Shown one piece after another: positions 38,064-52,860 of a stretch of DNA of 64,000 nucleotides. The DNA comes from Metaphire vulgaris (taxonomy: Eukaryota; Annelida; Clitellata; Crassiclitellata; Megascolecidae): contig CM030834.1 of the NCBI GenBank assembly GCA_018105865.1, forward strand, positions 21,563,922 through 21,627,921. The letters run 5' to 3'. The notes under the pieces were generated by a model that saw only the letters and a list, made by a program, of their open reading frames with translations, searched no databases and was not told the origin of the DNA. Every line of letters starts with the position of its first letter. Positions within the stretch are counted from its first letter, which is position 1. Made by a program: the position numbers and the translations under genes.

Positions 38064-41000
38064 ACCTCCTCTTTCCCTAAAAATACCGCACTAGATATAT
38101 GATAAGACACTTTAATAAAAAGTAAAGCTCCCAAATGATACTATAACAATGCCCATTCATTGGCTGCTGGAGACTATATAAACTGACCTTTATCCTACAA
38201 GGAACCGATCCTATGGATTGTGCTAGGTGACAAAAAATGCGAACATTGTAAGCAAAACTATACTTTGCAATTTTGCGTAAATGGACAAGTTTTTAAAAAA
38301 GAAGTTTCATTCTTAGAGCTGTGATTTTGAGTGTCTATTTATTGACAGGGCCAACAAATGTGCCATCACATAATCACCAAGCCAACACTTCTAACCACAT
38401 TATCTATTAGAACAAGACACTGTTAAGCCGAATGTATGTAAGAAGAATTTAGCTACTATGTACAAGGAATGCATATAGATAACCTCATATTTGCGGAGGA
38501 TGTGATCATAATAGACCACAAATACAAACACTTACGAGAAAATGTAGAAACAATCAAAAGAGAAGAAGGGGAGAGAATGGGAATGAATATTAACTCCAGC
38601 AAAACTAAAATAATGGCGTTTGGTCTTAAAGAATTTTCAGTAGAAAACCCAATAGAAATAGATGGACAAAACATCGAAAGTGTAGAAAATTCAACTATCT
38701 GGGAAGCCTCCTGACCTGGGACAATGGCTATTTGGCCATATCTGCAGAATGAATGATGAAAGGCTGATAAAAAGAATCCTACTCGGAGTAATAGAAGGCG
38801 AAAACATTACAGTTAGACCGTGAACAGAATGGATAGACAATATTAACCCTTTTACCATTCATTTATTTGTAACATAATGCAAATGGACGAGTATTCTCAG
38901 GGCAAACGGGAAAGGGGTTAAAGACTGGTGCAACACGGACATACATGAAGCTTACAAAGCTACACAAGACAGAGACATTGAATGGAGGAGATGAACTCAA
39001 ATTGCAATGGACACCAACGGGCAGGGATATTTCTAGGATTGTGAATTGGGGGGGGGGGGTGTCGACCTCAAATTGGGGGTGTCCGAGCTAATTAGTATGA
39101 ATTTTTTGTGTGCATACCATTGTAACATTACCAAAGTTTGGGGGACTGTCGACCTCAAATTGGGGGGGGGGAGGGGGAGTGTTAGGGGGTGTAAAAATAT
39201 CCCTGACAACGGGTATTGCGTCCATGGAGAATAATGAATGAATGAATGAATGAAAGAATGCCAGGTGCATGCGATAGAATAAAATCCTATCAAACAAACA
39301 ATGAAGCCGTGAAGATAACCAACCTTTGTTGTCTGCTTTGGCTTCGGCTTAACGCTAATAAACACATCCAACTGCTCCATCAACTGGCTCAACAAGCCTA
39401 CAATAACAGCGCTTACATTCCACGCATTTCATAAACATCTGCCCGATGGAAGATAAAAACAGTAACACTTGACTTCTGCAGTCTACTAGATTTTTCTATA
39501 AGAATCCCGAATAAAACCATTATCAACATAAAACCTACAGATTTGAAATGCAAACATTTGGTGTAGAATTAAAACCGGGCAATCACACGCTTTCTCTGTC
39601 TGTAGCAAATATGTGTAGCTGGTGAACCAAGATACTTAACAAACACTGACCTGTTGAAAAGCCAGTTTAAAAAGATTCTATTCAAAAGTGCATCTGAAAG
39701 GTGATGTGCTGTTTGCATGCAGCATTGCCATTCGAGTGTGGAGTATAAGAGAGAATGGATAAAATATGAAAGCAAAGAGCCTATCACTCATAACTCAACA
39801 GCTTCATTTTGAAACGACATATTTAAAAATTGAAGAAAGAGTACTTAGTTGGAACAATTAGCACAACTTCTTGTTCGCAAGATTTAAGACACAAGGAATA
39901 GCAAAAACAGTTTCAACAGGTAAATTATAACAACAAAAAGAAGACTGTATCTTGAAAAAACAAGATGCCAAGTGAACCTTTCACAATCATATAAAAAAAG
40001 CAATAAAAACCATACCAAGTACAGTAGAACTTTGCCACACCATACTTAGCAGGTCTGGAAAACTTAGTACATTATATCCGAGGTATGTTATAGCCAATGC
40101 CATCCAATACAGGTGCGAATCACACATAACCGTACATTGTGGTATGTTATAACTGAGTATATGTTAAAACCGAGTCCATTATAACGTAGTTTTACTGCAC
40201 GTATTCAACAAAGCATCAAGCTTCATTCCCACTAATTACACAGAAAGACAAGGAAACACAACTCGAAACAGCAAATAAAATTACATGATCTATGTAGTGC
40301 ATTCAAAAAATGAATGTGTATATGTCTGTGTGTATGTATGTGTGTATGTATGTATGTATGTATGTATATATGTATGTATATTAGGGATATACACACACGG
40401 GTACGGGTGAATTACATTTTAATTGGTCGGGTAGGGGTACAGCGCCACGGGTACGGGATCCTAAAAGTTATATTTTCATTTCTCACTACTATAGCAAATT
40501 AGCAATGCAATAATAGAAAAATAATATTGAGTAAAGTGTATTAGTATAACTTGTACATCGCGTTCAGTTTGTCAGACAGCATGCATTTTACTTACTGAAA
40601 ACATAAAGGAAATACAGATGACGTAATCTGACATCTTCAGTAATAAATCTATAATGGCGTCCTCTGACTCCTCCAAGGACTCTTTGACCGAAAAAGTTCT
40701 TCTGGTAAAGTTTTGTGGTTTAACTTGAGCTCTAATGCCTGCTCATAGATAAATGATATCTACTAAATATTTTAAACAAGCCCATTCATGTCGGCTTAGG
40801 CTAACTGATTATCCTGATTCCTAAGTACTAGATCTGTCCTAATCTAAATGTGCTATTTACAATGAATAGTTATCCAAAAAGCCCCAATTTCACTGTTGCC
40901 TCTCTATAGTCTCTAGGAACGGATACGGGTTCACGGGTCCATGTACAGGTCCTTGTAGTACTTGTACCACAGAAACGCAATGATGGTACGGGTCCAAAAT

Positions 41001-44000
41001 TCCAAATCCAAAACTCCAAATTCCAACCAAAGTCGGTTACGGGTACGGGTACACAGCTTACGGGTACGGGTCGGGTAGGGTATATAGCTGGTCGGGTAGG
41101 GTAGGGTAAAAAACGGGTAGGGTATGCATTTTGCTGTACCCGCACATCTCTAATGTATATACACACACTTGAATTACTAACCTTGATCAATTTCAATGTC
41201 CTCTTTTAAATCAAACATAAGAACTAAGGGCAAGCAACCCTAAAAGAAAATCATAACATAAGTTAGTAAGTAAGTAACACGGGCTGAAGTAAAACTGCAA
41301 CTCAATTCTGAATGCTGCTTACATGATACGACCAATCAAACTTCTGTAATTCAAACATCCAATGCAGATCTTACGATCATTTGTCTGAGGAGAACTATGG
41401 ACAATGGAAAATGCGATCACATGACATAATAATATCTGGTCCTGGAGTGAAAGATCTGTAATGGAAAAGGTCAAAGACAGAAAATAATCAATATTTCGAC
41501 ACATCTGCAGAACGAGGGATGAAAGACTAATACAGACAGTGATGATGGGATCATCAGATGGTATGCGAAAAAGAGGAAGACCAGAGAGAAGATGGATCGA
41601 TGATATTCTTGAATGGACTGGACTTGACACCCAAAAATGCGATACGCATGGCCAGAGAAAGGAAAGGGCCATGGACCTCACCTCCTCACCGTTGGCTCCG
41701 ACGGTCCTTATGGACTATGGAGTGTGATGATGATGATGAGAGTGAAAGAGCAGAAAATATAGTGAATTGGTAACAGAAGACTTTGAGTTTTAAGTCACAT
41801 CAAGCCAAATGGAAACAAATAAATGGAATTCTTAACATGCTTCTACAGGGTATAGTTGATTTCAAGGATGTCCAATAACAGAAGCAAGTTCATATTGCCG
41901 GTCTAGGATTAAGGCGGCGGCTATACTCAGTCTAAAGTAGCCGAGGCTAAAATGGTATGACATCGTCACATGGAGAATCATGCCAACACTGACAAAGATG
42001 CAATGCTCAATTACTATTGTCAGCAGACCCAAAAACCAATCGGTTCTTCCAGAATGATTGGCAAAATGCCAGTTACATATTTGATTGATAATTTGTAGTT
42101 GGTGACATGACTAAAAAGCACGACCTTTATCAGATTTACAACGTCGTTTAGTCAAAACTGGTGCCATCTGGCGATAAGCTTGTAGGTAAAATGCGAAAAA
42201 ACGCGTGCCACCGGATTGCACCTACGACCGCCGTCAAAAGCAAGATATCGGCAATAATTGAAACAAACCAGCAGCTGATGTTGTGCAAGAAACACACTTG
42301 ACATGGTTCCTGTTATGCAGACAGTTCCACGCCGCTGTGGTTCAATGGCCGCAGGGTCGGGAAAGTTTATGGTGGCACCGGTGTGCTGCATGATGCGGTT
42401 AATGTTAGCGCCACCGTGTCCAATAATGAAGAGGTGGTGCTGAGAGGCGATGTCCAGAAGCATGCTCACGCCAAACGCCTCCTGTTAAAATTCACAATTA
42501 TATTATGACGCCGCTGAAATTTCATGCAATACCCGATTCCAACCAAAAATATAATAAACAGCACCATTTAACGTCAGTACAACGTTTATTTGGTTCGAGA
42601 AATTAGTGCCATGCATGCTAATCATCCATTTAGTGACCTTCATATAATGAATGGGTAAGGGAGTTGAAGTTCAAGAGAGACCAATCATGGGCCCAAGCAC
42701 AGAAAAGAAATTCAAGCTCCAAGGCAAAAATATCTCAGATCCATTTTAGGAGCTCAAATAATACAGACCTATTCTTCTGACTGTTGCATTTAATATTCTG
42801 AATCCAAGGCCGACAAGTGATGATGCAGCTACAGAAGTGGGCTCTATGCCTTTAGCACCCCAAGTTTATAATTTAGCTTCTCCACTTTTCTAACCTAGGA
42901 TATAGGGAGCAGGTTGGGCATGCTTTCCATGGCATTGTTTTCAAATTCAAACCAGGAAACATACACCCACTCATTCAAAGAAAACACCAAGTTCCATTTG
43001 TTACAAATTTTCTCTCAGCAGTCAGTTATTATTATCATCTCATCAGTTTCAAAGACTCATCAATACGGTTACAAAGGAAGTTGCCTATGGTTGATAATTC
43101 ACACCAAATTACCAATATTATATAACACAAACACAGGATGGTTAAGAACAACTTATCACAGTATCTAAAATGAAAATAACGACATTGCTAGAGAAGGCAA
43201 AGAGCAAATGGCTTATTGAATCCTTTCACCTATAACATGCAAATATTATATTCCTTCTTTGAAATTTGCACGCAGCTCAAAAAGTCATATAACTTATGAA
43301 GGGAGGGAGGGAATACAACATATGTGGAAAAATGCTGTAAACAAAAAGTCAACTTCTGACAAAGAAATTCAGATAATAATATTGATAAAGTCAGAGTAAT
43401 AAAATTCCTACCCCTACTCTGCCGGTAAACAGTTCAAAGACCATGGCTGCAGCTTTCTTGACCGACTTTGAGTTGCAGACTGAGCCTCGAACGATAACCG
43501 TCTTCACGAAGACCTGGTGGCGTGTTTTGATGTTAATGCTGACGCCATAATGAAGCTGAATATTCTGAATAACGGTGGAATTTGAATCAATGTTTGTCTG
43601 GTTTGGGCCGGTCATCGGAACTTCAAACATGAAGACCAATGGCAGCAATTCCTTCAAACAAATGGAAATGCAAAGGATCAATAATACTATATACTATAAT
43701 ATAATATAACAAGGTTTAAAGTGGTTCAGTGGTTCAATATATATATATATATTGACAGTTACTGACTAATAATAATTTATAATAAATAATAACAAGGCTT
43801 AGAGTGGTTCAGTAGGGACTCCACTGTGTGAGAACTGTGTGACATTACTCATGAGTAAGTATGCATGTGCGTGTGTGTACGTGTATAATTATAACACTTC
43901 AACATAAATAATAAAATACAAGAATTACACAAAACTTGGTAAATTCATTTAAAGGTTTTATTAACCCTTTTGCTACTAGACCACATGGCCCCGAAGGGTT

Positions 44001-47000
44001 CCTAAACCTAGCCTTTTTCTGTGAACCTTTGGGCCAAAGGGCTAAGTACATCAATAATGCATGGCAGCCCAGAACGTGCCAATGGTAATTAAACATACTG
44101 ATAGATGGTTCTTTAGTTGGTTCTGTGTTGTACTTTCTCTTTACCTACGCCAGTACAGAGAAGGGATGCCTGCCTTAACAATAGAAGGGTTAATGATCGA
44201 AAAGAGGAATACTAACTCGGATCCTAGTTCTTGCTAGTTCAACTCCTTCACACAGTCCAGCAATAGATACCTGACAACAGAAACAAACAGTTAAGGATCA
44301 AATAGACATGCGGTAACACTGCATCCAATCAGTAAACACTGGTACACATTTTTAAAAAAATTAACAAGTGCTGACTACATTAAATTATCGCCATTTATAA
44401 TAAGTGTATATCAACATACAGTATATAAAGGTTGAAACATATATTCGTTTACGTTTCACTCAAAATTTGTCACAACAATAATGCACCTTAAAACAACTTG
44501 TCCTTGCTTCAAATAACTAGCTATCAAAAATAGTAATAAGTTAGTTGGTCAGTTAGACAGATTCTACAAACAGGTCTGTAGGTAGATAAACACACAGCTG
44601 GTTATAGCAAAACCCTGCTGCTACTGAGCCAGACAATGTGAAACAAGCAATAATTGGTTGCTGCTCTGGCAGTGAACAAATTCATGGAATGACCCATGCC
44701 AGTTTTGTAGACCCAGTGTTGCTGGCTTACTCTGACAATGACACACTCCGGAGACATTTTCCTTTATTAGTACGTTACAATCAGACAGTATTAAAGCAGA
44801 AAATTCTGGTTTGTAGATAGATTGATACAACCAGACAGATACATCATTTCTATAAATCGACTGGTTCAAGTTTACACACACAACCAATTACAAATTCCAT
44901 ATGACTGAAATCACTAAAATAAATGCTGGTTCTAATCAATCTGGCGATAAAGTCAACCAGAAACATGTCACTGCACGTACTGCAGAAAAACCATATTACC
45001 AAAAGATACTCAAATCAAATCTCAAATGAAACCATCAAATAACATCAGAGAGTATAAAACTTTTACAATAAATAATTATTTGACAGAATTTAGAAAAAAC
45101 TCAAATCTCTTAATTTAAGTTTTGTCTTCTACATTTTTCTCAGTACATGAAACAAGAAATAACATACAATACATGCTGTCTTTTCGAAAAAGAAGGGATT
45201 AACGTCTCATTCAACCACCATCGTGAGTCACGATAGTAAACTTCCTAATTACCCTAAATATAATCTCAAGTCTCAAGCCCTCAGAACAGCAACTTCTAAA
45301 CCCCTATTTCCCCAAAATGATTAGACATTAACTATCATCACCACCACACCCACCAAGTAAGCCACAACGATTCACCATATACCCTGAATTGTACAGCACA
45401 AAAAAACGAAGACATGCAGCGCAACGGACATGACATATTGTTGTGTTTTGGTACTTCAAAAACAGCTGTATTTTTCAAGAGATAGTACAACTCATAGACC
45501 CTGTACAACTGTTCTCCATTCACTCATCCCCGATAAGATATGGAACCACCAAAATTCCATTCACCTTTCATTTCTGCCCAGAGACACAAGTGCCAGACAA
45601 ATTGCACTGAATATCGGAATGCCTTACTTCAATTGAGATATATTTACTCGTTCAGAGACAACCGCTAAAATGAACCGTCACTTTCAATTCATTCTAGCTT
45701 CAATCCCATAAAAATTGCAACACCAGACCTTATAAGACAGGCTTGTTTACTAAAAAAAAGCTGACAACTAAGACATAACTGATGTTAATAAGTGACGTCG
45801 ACATCGTCTGTCACCTGGTTGCTCTTTTCCGCCAAAGTGTTTCGGTTAGAATCTGGAAAGTGGATGTGGCATCCCGTCTCCTGCATGACACGCTTGATGT
45901 TGTGACCGCTTTTGCCAATCACGTGCGAGTGCTCCGTGTGTGACACGTCCATCTTCAGTGTCACGCGAAGACTCTGTCACAAAAACAATGAAACACCGAC
46001 GCTTAAGTACTAAGTTCCCAAGAAAAACTAAATAAAACTACATCTAATAAAACAGCTGAATAATTTGATTATTAGCTAGTGTCATCAAACAGATATTAGT
46101 CTAATCTAAACAATTTCCAAATATGCAAACCCCAATGCTCTGCAAATCAAATTGTACTTTCTTTGCATTAAACTTTAACCTTTAAGTCAATTAAAGGTAA
46201 AAGGTAAAGGTCCACCCATACTCGATTTCGAGCTTCGGACTCAGTGCTGATCTCTGCAAGCAGCAACGCAGGTGGCTAAAGCCATTAATCCAGAGTAGTT
46301 TGCCACTGCTTTCTCTAGACCCGTGTTTACTTCACAGCCACAGCTGCTACTCAGTTACCACCGCCCTCTAGCGAATGAAGGCTGAGTCGACCTTAGGGCT
46401 CCTGCAGGGATCGAACCTGCGACCTTCTGCTTCATCGTCCAGTGTTGTTACCACTCTGCTAACTTTCCGCCCCTTAAGTCAATTAACTTAGTACTTAAAG
46501 TTGATGTTGGATTTGCTTTTGATTTGGAAGATGAAAAGAAAAATAAATAAAAATAAATAAATAATAATAATTTCACCACTAACCTGCTGGAACATACTTA
46601 TAAATGTTCTTACTAATGTCAACATAACTAAACGATGGAAAGTAACAAGACCATAACTTTGCATATTTATCCTACTAACATCGTTTCATTGAAATAAAGA
46701 AGATGTATTCTGCAATACAGCGTACAACATATCTTCAGGAATTGTCATATATAATCATAATCATTTGCGACTAACACACAGCACAATGTACGTTTTGAAT
46801 GTCAAGTATTGTGGCTGAACACAGTCACAACGCACACCTTCGTATCGAGAATGGACAGAATGCGGCTCTTGGCCTCAGACACTGAATCCTTATGACCAGA
46901 CACCTTGATGTGAGGATCTGCAACACAAAGAAACAGATTTGTAATTTAAACAATCTCTTTGCATACAAAAACCTTTACTACATTGAAACTAGCTACTTCT

Positions 47001-49443
47001 TTTCAAAGCTCTCTCTTTGCAAACAAACAAATACTTGACCTGATCTTCATCTTCAGTAGTTCTTTCAATCTCTCGTACTCAGGCAATTCTTGGTACAGTG
47101 AAACCTGCTTAATTGCATAGGTGCCGTGCAAGCCTTGTTTATGCGATTAACTGGGTTAAGCGAATAGCCGGGACGTCTGATATATAATTAATTGTACGCA
47201 CAAAACACTGGTTTGGGTTTTTATGTTGTTATGCGATTATGCAGGTTATGCAATTAAGCGGTATGCGATTAAGTGGGATCCACTGTACTTGTGTTTTCCC
47301 TGTGGCCACCCAAAACGCTGTGGAACTCATTCCCTCAGTGGGTACTGCAAATTACTATAAAATATTATAACAAGTCCCATCGTTTTGGCCTGGCTCATCC
47401 ACTATAGACTGTCACTTGGCTGTCTGGTCTGATATCATGGCTTTAATTTCGATCAAAAGTGATTAGGATTTGGTGTCTTCTACACATTATGAGATCAAGC
47501 TACTGAAGTTGATTGGATTGCATCATGAGTATTTAAATTGCATAGCATTTGCTAGATGATTTTCATAAAATGCATTTAGTTTTTTTTGGCTTATAGCGTT
47601 TATTACAACGCGTAATTTTCCCAAGATTATGCTAGCATCATTCATCAGGCTGGATCCTCCCATGCATATTGATTTTTATTTATTGTCTCAAATTCCCTAG
47701 TAGACAAGAGTTGAATGCAGATGGCTGCAATCGTGAAGATAACTGTGGTAATAGCAAAGAAATCAGATATCTTTTGGTAACATCTGCAAGATTTTTAAGT
47801 AACTAAGACAACTATATAGCATCAATACTAACAAACTGGTGTAACTGAGCAAGCCACAGAACCATACACTACTACCGGGTAGATGTCTCTTCTTATTCAA
47901 GAAATTCAACTACAGTCAAGTAAATTCCCTGTTCTAGTAATTTTAGCAACAAATGTTGATGTAAACCTGCATTCATGTACACTAGTAACAACATGTATCA
48001 TGGGATTCAACACTTGGCAAATATAATAAGATGCAACCAAGAGTTTCAGACACCACATACAGGCATAGCTGTTTCCTATATACTTGTATAAAGAAGACAT
48101 GATTCACACCATATCGCAACAGGATAGAGAGGAGGATTTATTGGACATTTCCAACTCAAAAGAAAATACACATCTCCATAATTCATAACAGGCAAAGTGC
48201 TTAATTATTTCTGAACAGAAATAAGAAACATATGTTTAACATTAGTGTAGCATAATACGGTAATTAAATACAATTAAGTCAGAAATATGAAATAGAAAAT
48301 AAAGAATGCCTGAACCTTTCCAAGAACAACAGCATATCCAACAAATTAACAAGAATTTAATTACATGTCAAACGGTAATAATGAAAAATGACAAAAAATA
48401 CTTGCTCTCAGACAAGTTTGAAACAAAAGGTACCAAAAGATAACAATGTTCCTGCAGGTAGGTACCTTGCATAATAGAGAGAAACTTATATTAAAAATAA
48501 ATAAAATAAAATATAGGAATTAGCAGACAAGATCAACATTAGGTCAATATGCTAAAATGAAGAAAATTATTAGGTAATTAATTATTTACTAAGTACTATA
48601 TATATTGTTTTAATTTTCTTTTAAATTCATTTAAATTAATCATATTAGTTAAAAAAAAGGGAAGAATATTCCAAATGCGTGGTCCAAATAATCTTATAGC
48701 AAACAGCCTTGTGTTTGTTTGAGCAAAAGGGATGGGAAATTTATCACTGTTTCTTACATTATAAGTATCATACTTGTAATTTATTCATTTTTGTAAAATA
48801 ATCAGTTTTATAGAAAATCTTGGGTAATAGTTTGTTAGTGAACTTCAACATAACAATTGATGTTTGATGTTAATGAATATCAGCACTACCAAGAACATTC
48901 AGAGTCCTGTACTATATGGGGAATGAAATGAATTCATAGGAAGTTGGTGGGGGGATGAAAAGAGAAGAAAAAATCAATAAACTTTGCCGAAAAAGACTGA
49001 CGAAAAGGAATTTTTTCTCAAATTTTACTACACTTTTACCAAAAAATAGGTTGACAAGCAAAAATAGAGGTCATCCTTAGTTTTCCCTGTAGTTTTACTA
49101 GACCTTTTACCCAAAAATAGGTTTGACGAGCAAAAAAAGTCCAGTGGAGGATGCATCCCCACTCATACCCCCCCCCACGTGGAACCCCACTGGCACTGGA
49201 AATATTAGATTTTTGCAGCCATTGGTCTGGGCCCCTAACCGGTTTAATTCATTAATTTAAAGCTCGGTTTTCGAGTTCAAACTCTAAGCAGAGAAATCAA
49301 TTACTTGTGGGTTTTCTCAGTGCTTTGAATCAGAACTGCACTCAGTGTAGTTCACTTATCAAATCAACACCCGACCGACCGGAAGAGCAGGAGACAACAG
49401 TTGCAGCCATCCAACAAACGGAAATCCAGCTCTGTAGGCCGTA

Positions 49444-49490
<47 letters not shown>

Positions 49491-52400
49491 ACAACATATA
49501 TAACAGTGCCCTTTATTTCTGCATGTGGGATTCTAGACTAAGAAATTCAATTACATTCTCTCTTGAACCACAACCATAACTCATCTAACAGATCAAACCT
49601 GTACAAATGAAAGCCACCACTGACTTCTGACAATGCAATGCATTGGTGTAGTTATACCAATCAAAGGGCTGTCTGCTGATTTATTTTTATGCCAAAAGAC
49701 AAATGGGACATTTGCAGTAATTCAAATCCTGTCAATCAAAGCTGTTAATAATTTTCAAGCAGTTTCTGGAAACTGTAAAATTTATACAGCACACAAAATC
49801 AAGGCTCAGATTTCACATAAGTGGATCCAGCAAAGTATATACATGAAAAATCAATCCACCACTTCTGTTAACACATGTGAGAGGCTTCAATAATACAGGG
49901 ATGTATTTAATACTTGTAAGATATTTGATTAGGCAACATAGAGGCACTAAATCCTAATCTCATAACTGGTATCTTTGCTAAATCATAGATTGAAAATGAT
50001 GGTCCTTTGGGGAAAAAGAATTTTTAAAATGTCTAGCATTAATGTATAATTCTGCCAAGCAGTAGCAGCAGGTTCGGCATTCACTTGGAAGTATATTGCA
50101 CGCATATATTTTGTATAACTGTCAATATTTGTGGGTGAATGCACCATACAGAAAATACATTAAATCCATTGAAATAACTGGACCATACGAATGGAAAAGT
50201 TATTTAAGGCCAGAGGAAAAAACTTTCACAGCCGTAACACAAAGCCAGATTCCTATTTTGAATGCACTCGCCCTCCAAATAATAATTTTTAAATCCTAAA
50301 AGCAGAAAAGATTCTTGTTGGATCAAAATCTTCTGCTATACACAGACAGGCCAGGAAACAACCATAAGAAACAAAGATTGATTCAATCCATATGGGAAAT
50401 AATAAGGAATTCAGCATGACCAAATACTTCAGAGAACACCTTGGAGGGTGAGGCAGATTAGCGGCAGTATTCTCAGCATGCAACCAGAGGATAGTGGGTT
50501 CGAACCTGACCTCAGCCACTACATTGTGACCTTGAGCAAGTTGTCCACCCCTGACTTTCTCTGCACTTCATGAATTACTTAATGTACGCTAACAACCATG
50601 TAGTAATGATGATGATGATGCTAATAAATTAATAATAATAATAATTATAATAATAATAATAAAATGTACTTTTAAATCTTAAAAGCTACTACTACTAAAT
50701 CTGTGAAAAAATATTTGCACAATTATAGGTTGTGCCGTCATGACTAAATTAGACCTATAATTTGGCTTTGCAAGAATTTGGGTGAAACGGGTCAAAACTC
50801 ATGTAGGAGCCTAATAATTGGACTGAGAAAAATGAATAACATGATGGGAACTGTTGAAACGATGACTCAACAGCATCTAGAATTAGAGGAGCGGTAGATA
50901 GAATAGTCTGGTCAGCTGTGAAAAATTTGATAATTATTAGAATACAAAATAATTGTTTCTAAGAACCAATTAGAGTATCCTGCATTATTAGACTTATTTC
51001 AATTAAAACTGAAATTGTCACTCTTAGTATGAGAACTATCAGAAAATAATAATATATCAATAATAATAATAATAATAATAATAATAATTATTATTATTAT
51101 TATTATTATTATGCACTTCTATAGCATCATTTCTAATACCCAAGGGTATCAATCGATGGTACTTCAAATCCATCCCAAGAGATCAGATCATTCCAGAGGT
51201 CAGTCAGAGGGAAACAGCAAGACAGACTATGGAGGAAATGCTAGTTGGAAGAGATGTATATTAAGCCTAGATCTGAAAATACTCAGTTTATTGGCAGATC
51301 CGACAACTAGATCCAACAATCCGACAACCATATCCTGACAACCAGTTCCAGATTTTTGGCCCAGAAATAGAAAAAGCTCTCTTACCAATTTCAGTGTTGG
51401 CCTCTAGGGCCAACAGTTAACAACCAATCAATCAGCAAACCTTGTTGAATGACAATGTTTCGAAAGGTTCCCCACAGATTTTAAATATCGAGGTTGGCCA
51501 GAATGCAGTATTTTAAAAACCAGAAGACCAGATTTGATACATGATTTCTGGTTGTCAGGCCACAGTGACTGCCGCCTGGCAACCTGAAATCGTGTATCTG
51601 TATCTATGAGTTTTGAAAATAATGAAGAAAACCCCATTGAAGTGTTTGTAGAAGAGTTGCCAAAATGTCAATTCACACAACAAAAGTCCTTTGAATGTCG
51701 AGTTTTTGAGAGAAAAACTCAGACGTTTGGAATAATATCCTCTATGGAAGGAAAACTGAAAAACACAAATTCAGGCAAAATATTTACAAAGCTTTCACTT
51801 CCCCATAAGTTCTGCTTATAATTTTCAATTTCTATATAATTGTTGGTACATTCCAACCCCAACCCCCCAAAAAAAAAAACCCACAAAATTAATTGGATTC
51901 ACTGCCAAACACTGGTTTTAACATGTAAATTATAATACTGAAATGATGAACATGGCTAAACAACAACTGGATAACCCCACTCTGATCAACAGACTCTGCA
52001 CATCATAACAAATGCATGCTCTCGGATCCAGTAAAATTTGCCTCCCCCCCCCAATTCAGATATTCTGACCGAATTCGTTCTGTGCCTTCGATGCTGGGAA
52101 CCACAGCAAACACACTGAAACAAATACAAACACACTGTACGTCTAAAACAATCCGCCAACTGGGGATTTCGGACTTTTCGGATATCCAGAGACACTGCAA
52201 ATAGTGTATTAATGGTGCTTGTGCAAGCAACGCAGATGTTTGTAGTCAATGTCTTGCTGATGGTCTTCTAGGTTAAGTTTCTCAAAACAAAGTCGCACCT
52301 TGAGTATATCAACAACGGAAAGAAGATGAAGAAAGTGAAGCAATGAAAAGATATTTTATACTTAATGCATTTATTAATTACCTATTTTATACTTAATGTA

Positions 52401-52809
52401 TTTATTAATTACTTATTTATAATTATACTTATTAATAACTAAAACATCGTCTTCAGTGCACCATCTAATTTTTAAAAACAATATCAAGACTAAAAAAATT
52501 AGTTGGCATTCACTTTATAATAGAAAATGTATGACACAATGTGGCAGACAGATATAGGCAAGATGACAAGTAATAACTGTTGTGCCTGGTTATCTCTCCT
52601 AGGACAGTAAATTGGCAATTGATCAGGAACTACTTACTTCAGGAGTAACAGTGTGTGGGCATGCTATTAGCATCCTTCCTATTAGGTAAGAAGATAATGA
52701 CAAATGCCAAAGTTCACAGTCACCACAAGATAAATTCATGGAAAAAGAATTAAGCAGGATATCACCACACAACAAAACAGAGGAAAGAGGAATTAAAATA
52801 AAAAACCAC

Positions 52810-52860
<51 letters not shown>

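Noticed and set aside
46380..46473. A tRNA gene on the minus strand
   Set aside because: The A and B boxes are good, but the acceptor stem does not pair. The sequence is the head of a SINE with a target duplication and a second copy at 58595.
52003..52249. Minus-strand frames of 75-87 residues
   Set aside because: No conserved motif and no splice sites compatible with BICC1 phases. Likely a decayed repeat in the large intron.
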